Shown: one piece after another, positions 62,045 through 64,000 of the stretch
Numbering within the stretch: position 1 is the first letter of the stretch
How the letters are laid out: each line of letters starts with the position of its first letter
Made by a program: the position numbers and the translations under genes
The notes under the pieces: generated by a model
What the model saw: the letters and a program-made list of their open reading frames with translations, nothing else
Told to the model about the DNA's origin: nothing
The model's database searches: none
Assembly (NCBI GenBank): GCA_037176845.1
Contig: JAYKXP010000001.1
Location: forward strand, 1,240,001 to 1,304,000
DNA from: Paramarasmius palmivorus
Lineage: Eukaryota; Basidiomycota; Agaricomycetes; Agaricales; Marasmiaceae
Direction: 5' to 3'
Length of the DNA: 64,000 nucleotides

Positions 62045-64000
62045 TCATCCATTAGTAGCCTTCTTTTTGGTATCTTCAACTCTCCACTGAATTTCGTTGC
62101 GGAACTGAACTTCTATTATAGGTGGGTCCGGTCCAGGTTCTAAGGATATGAGTGGAGGCCAGGTTTCCTATTATCGATGGTCAGACGCAATCATGAATAG
62201 AGGAGATGAACTTGCCTTCTCTAGAGCCGCAAATATCTCCTCGCCGGAAAGAGAACCACTAGCCATGCGCACAAAGACCGACATGTACACATTATCCGTC
62301 GGATACACAACCAATTCTAGGCCATCATCCTCAGACCGATACATACAATCAGAGAGATACGATTGGGCCAATAAGCATTCAAAAACCCTTTTCGTACTAG
62401 AGAGTACACCCGGAATCTCGGATTTGCTGAGGAAGGCATGTGCATCAATGAAGAGGGTATGATCACTCTCAGTGATACCCTGGGGGGAATATTAAGCGAA
62501 CAACCAACTGGAGTTCTAAAAGACTTCATACCTCGCTATTCGTGAATATTTTACTAAGCCACGAAGACATCACATATTCCTTCTCTTCCCTACAATGGAT
62601 CTCGGCTGACCCCTGGAGACTATAAGTAACGCTGTGTATCCAACGCACTAAATAACGGGCCATCATCCTCTGCAGGGGACGGAACAGGTTATCATCCAAT
62701 TTACCAGTACAGTCTCGCATGATTGCTGCATAAAAACGAGACCATTGGATAGTGGCATATTGGAAGGTCACCGACGATAGGCATGTATGTTCAAGTTCCG
62801 TGTCAGATTTCTCTAGTTGGCCCATAACACACTCGATGGTTGCCTGCGCAAGGTTCCGTAGATGGCTATCGGGGTCTATAGACCACGCGTGGCGCGGTTC
62901 CCCGATCAGGAAATCCTCAAAGGACTGGTGAATGAGCCTCAGACTCTTGTCAGGACCCTCAAATATGACACTTCCTAGCAAGAGAATCACAGCTTCAACA
63001 TCCACTTTCTTGGTGGGTGAAGCACCATGGTTCTGAACGAGATCTTGAAGAATCTTCACTGTCAACGGACGTGATGAATCGTGCTCGGTTTTCCGAGAAG
63101 CCAGGATCAACCCCAAAACTATGAGGATATTCTCTTTCAAATCGGTGTCACCACGGCTGTCGTCGGCAAGAGAATTTAGAGCAGCCTCATAAAGAGAAGT
63201 CAGAGCAAGGAGGGCAGACTTTGGAGGCTGCATGTCGGTGAAGACAGTCAAACGCTCGTTAACATTTTCCCCGATAAAACTGACAGCTGTGGATGCCCAC
63301 ACAAACAAGCCAGCCGCCCGACTGGGTAGCATTTCAAGAGCCGATGCTTGCTTTTCCGCGTCCATGTCGTGAAAAGACTCGATATCTCGCAACCTCCTCT
63401 GGAAGAAGTACGCGATGTCTCTTTTTGTTTCGGATGAGGTGGGTTCGATCAGGAAATGGCGGATGTGGCTGCGTTGAAATCGTGTTCTAATGTCTCGCTC
63501 GGGGCGGCTAGCGAGAGCAAAGCGAAGGAAAGGGAGCGATTTAAACTTGTTTTTGGCAAACAAGTCAAGCAATTGCCCTCGAAAATTGGTCTCGGCTAGA
63601 TCCAAGCGCGCGCATTCATCTATCCCGTCAATCAGAACGACGACTCGTTCTTCCCTTGTCATTTCATTGCTGAGGTCCCTAAGCGGCTCAAGGAGGAGAG
63701 TGTCGACCTGGAGTACAAAATCTGTCCCTTGGACGATATGTCGATTCCTCTCCACAGCATCCGCAATCCGTCTTCCAAAGCGCTCGTCGAAGTTTGCAAG
63801 CAGAAATGCAAGCGTACTGACGAATGATCGGGCATCGCTGTAGTCACTACGATCAAACCGAATGAAGGCCGCTAACCGACTGCTGAAGCCCAGCCTTTCC
63901 AACGAATTATGGAGTGTACCGATCAAAGAACTCTTCCCAACTCCGGCAATACCAGAGATCCACAGAATGGACTCATTCTCTTCCCCACGAAAGATCCAGT
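62045..64000 (-). CDS. NACHT/STAND NTPase, partial (5' end beyond window)
   Basis: Three exons are visible: 62532-64000 (open to the edge), 62216-62479 and 62045-62167. The P-loop 'WISGIAGVGKSSLIG' lies at about 63910-63960 and Walker B is 'VVVLIDGIDEC', followed by 'RFALASRPERDI', which together define a NACHT ATPase of the fungal STAND/NLR type. 'LRLIHQSFEDFLIG' is the usual downstream helix-turn motif. Such proteins sense ligands and trigger responses such as incompatibility or defence; the N-terminal effector domain is outside the window. The last intron begins GCAAGT, a GC-AG intron; ignoring it would end the protein early at 'MIASDHR'. It is convergent with the EF-hand/ZZ gene, 148 bases apart. 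Confidence 0.9.

Overview
This window reads as genomic DNA of a mushroom-forming basidiomycete (Agaricomycetes). The evidence is the density of introns (mostly 44-60 nt, GT-AG), a DUF6535-type membrane protein, a CBM1-bearing GH10 xylanase, a 7-TM protein of a basidiomycete-expanded type, and a NACHT/STAND protein next to an EF-hand/ZZ protein. I built gene models by joining exons by hand. Each model below was accepted only when exon lengths summed to an open frame and the joins restored recognisable family motifs. No alignment or database search was run, so names rest on motif recognition.

Layout. 0-8 kb: an apparently gene-free stretch with a diverged direct repeat, a DUF6535-like membrane protein, GDP-mannose 4,6-dehydratase (GMD) and the APC/C activator CDC20. 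8-20 kb: a C2H2 zinc-finger protein, an AhpC/TSA-like protein, a single-pass membrane protein of unknown function and a 1,582-residue disordered/coiled-coil protein. 20-25.5 kb: a gene-poor stretch ending in a degenerate gene. 25.5-34 kb: a second coiled-coil protein, a secreted CBM1-GH10 xylanase with an unusually fragmented exon structure, GDP-L-fucose synthase, and FAD synthase divergently transcribed from it. 34-36 kb: an intron-containing tRNA-Gly(UCC) and the arginine enzyme ArgJ. 36.7-44 kb: a 7-TM protein, a segmental tandem duplication carrying two intact GNAT acetyltransferase genes, and MRE11. 44.6-49.3 kb: a Zn2Cys6 regulator, an ArfGAP and a nucleotide-sugar transporter that looks like the GDP-fucose type. 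49.3-52.3 kb: no gene recognised. 52.3-64 kb: a cytochrome P450, two tandem cupin genes (one frameshifted), an F-box-like gene, an EF-hand/ZZ protein with a probable frameshift, and a partial NACHT/STAND gene running off the right edge.

The most coherent functional theme is GDP-L-fucose. GMD, GDP-fucose synthase and a GDP-fucose-type transporter all lie within 45 kb on the same strand, separated by unrelated housekeeping genes. Together they would make GDP-fucose from GDP-mannose in the cytosol and move it into the Golgi. The other notable signals are a 2-nt micro-exon plus a GC-AG intron inside the xylanase gene, and a recent rearrangement that duplicated a GNAT gene and left an inverted fragment of the MRE11 5' end between the copies.
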